DNA from: JBCCXL01 sp039191605
GTDB taxonomy: Bacteria; Acidobacteriota; Thermoanaerobaculia; Multivoradales; JAHZIX01
Length of the DNA stretch: 64,000 bases
Assembly: GCA_039191605.1 (NCBI GenBank)
Contig: JBCCXL010000006.1
Coordinates: 1-64,000 of the forward strand
Reading direction: 5' to 3'
Positions 63,931 to 64,000 of the stretch are shown here, in pieces (position 1 is the stretch's first letter; the number at the start of each line of letters is the position of its first letter). The position numbers were made by a program, and so were the translations under genes. The notes beneath the pieces are model-generated. The model ran no database searches. It saw only the letters and a list, made by a program, of their open reading frames with translations, and was not told the origin of the DNA.

Positions 63931-64000
63931 TCAAGGCTTCGCCGCCGCTTCCATCGTTTCCGCTGGCGATACCGCGGTATCCAGGTGCTCGAAGAAAGGA
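63931..64000 (-). CDS. C-terminal fragment of an upstream gene (partial)
   Basis: On the minus strand an open frame enters from the right edge and reads PFFEHLDTAVSPAETMEAAAKP before TGA (63931-63933), two bases ahead of the lipoprotein ATG. The tight spacing suggests a co-transcribed gene whose body lies outside the window; too little is present to identify it. TPR proteins are frequent neighbours of CRTAC1-type genes. Confidence 0.4.
   Translation of the reverse strand, partial: PFFEHLDTAVSPAETMEAAAKP

Overview
The window is a high-GC bacterial chromosome segment, densely coded on both strands. No rRNA or tRNA was recognised. Several features fit Acidobacteriota, perhaps a Thermoanaerobaculia-like lineage: many exported proteins with carboxypeptidase-regulatory-like, FG-GAP/UnbV (CRTAC1-type) and TPR domains, ECF sigma factors paired with zinc-finger/TPR proteins, a MurF-Alr fusion, an alpha/beta-hydrolase-OsmC fusion, and a type-B succinate dehydrogenase. 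This assignment is inference from gene content; no marker phylogeny was possible.

Layout. Positions 1-2000: a thiopeptide-like RiPP precursor at the left edge (29-208, minus), downstream of glnA and its terminator. 2345-12483: a TVP38/flavoprotein pair, an sdhCAB operon ending in a hydrolase, pcnB, and a hydrolase-OsmC fusion. 12837-19653: glucose-6-phosphate isomerase, a lower-GC two-gene ATPase/nuclease-like cassette bracketed by a 52-64 bp direct repeat of the pgi 3' end, then carB. 19825-24968: a four-gene minus-strand cluster built around a PspA/IM30 protein and a Ycf46-like AAA ATPase. 25246-35642: an exported Cna-B-like protein, a LolC/E-type permease, carA, a secreted hypothetical, rarA, an NAD-type isocitrate dehydrogenase and an anchored hypothetical. 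35670-43181: the conserved rpsP-khpA-rimM-trmD-rplS-rnhB block, followed by a 1337-residue TPR protein overlapping rnhB. 43182-48471: an accessory stretch separating this block from its usual partner ffh. It holds a triple-repeat DPDG peptide, an ECF sigma factor, a pentapeptide-repeat mini-ORF, a zinc-finger/TPR protein, a DUF4332 protein and 1.4 kb with an unassigned, strongly self-complementary region (candidate structured RNA). 48472-57198: ffh, pepT, ACC deaminase with a divergent GntR regulator, a metallothionein/metal-sensing sigma pair, an exported DJ-1/PfpI protein, a Phd/ParE-type toxin-antitoxin pair and a peroxiredoxin. 57497-64000: a MurF-alanine racemase fusion, an ATP-grasp-like protein and a CRTAC1-type lipoprotein.

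How parts fit together. Housekeeping modules (glutamine and carbamoyl-phosphate synthesis, TCA cycle, ribosome/SRP biogenesis, wall precursor synthesis) are interrupted by accessory units. The best candidates for under-described biology are the thiopeptide-like precursor, the repeat-bracketed ATPase/TOPRIM-like cassette in the pgi tail, the PspA/AAA membrane module, the metallothionein-CorE-like sigma pair, and the structured intergenic region at 47582-47877. All functional calls come from reading motifs by eye; no database search was run.
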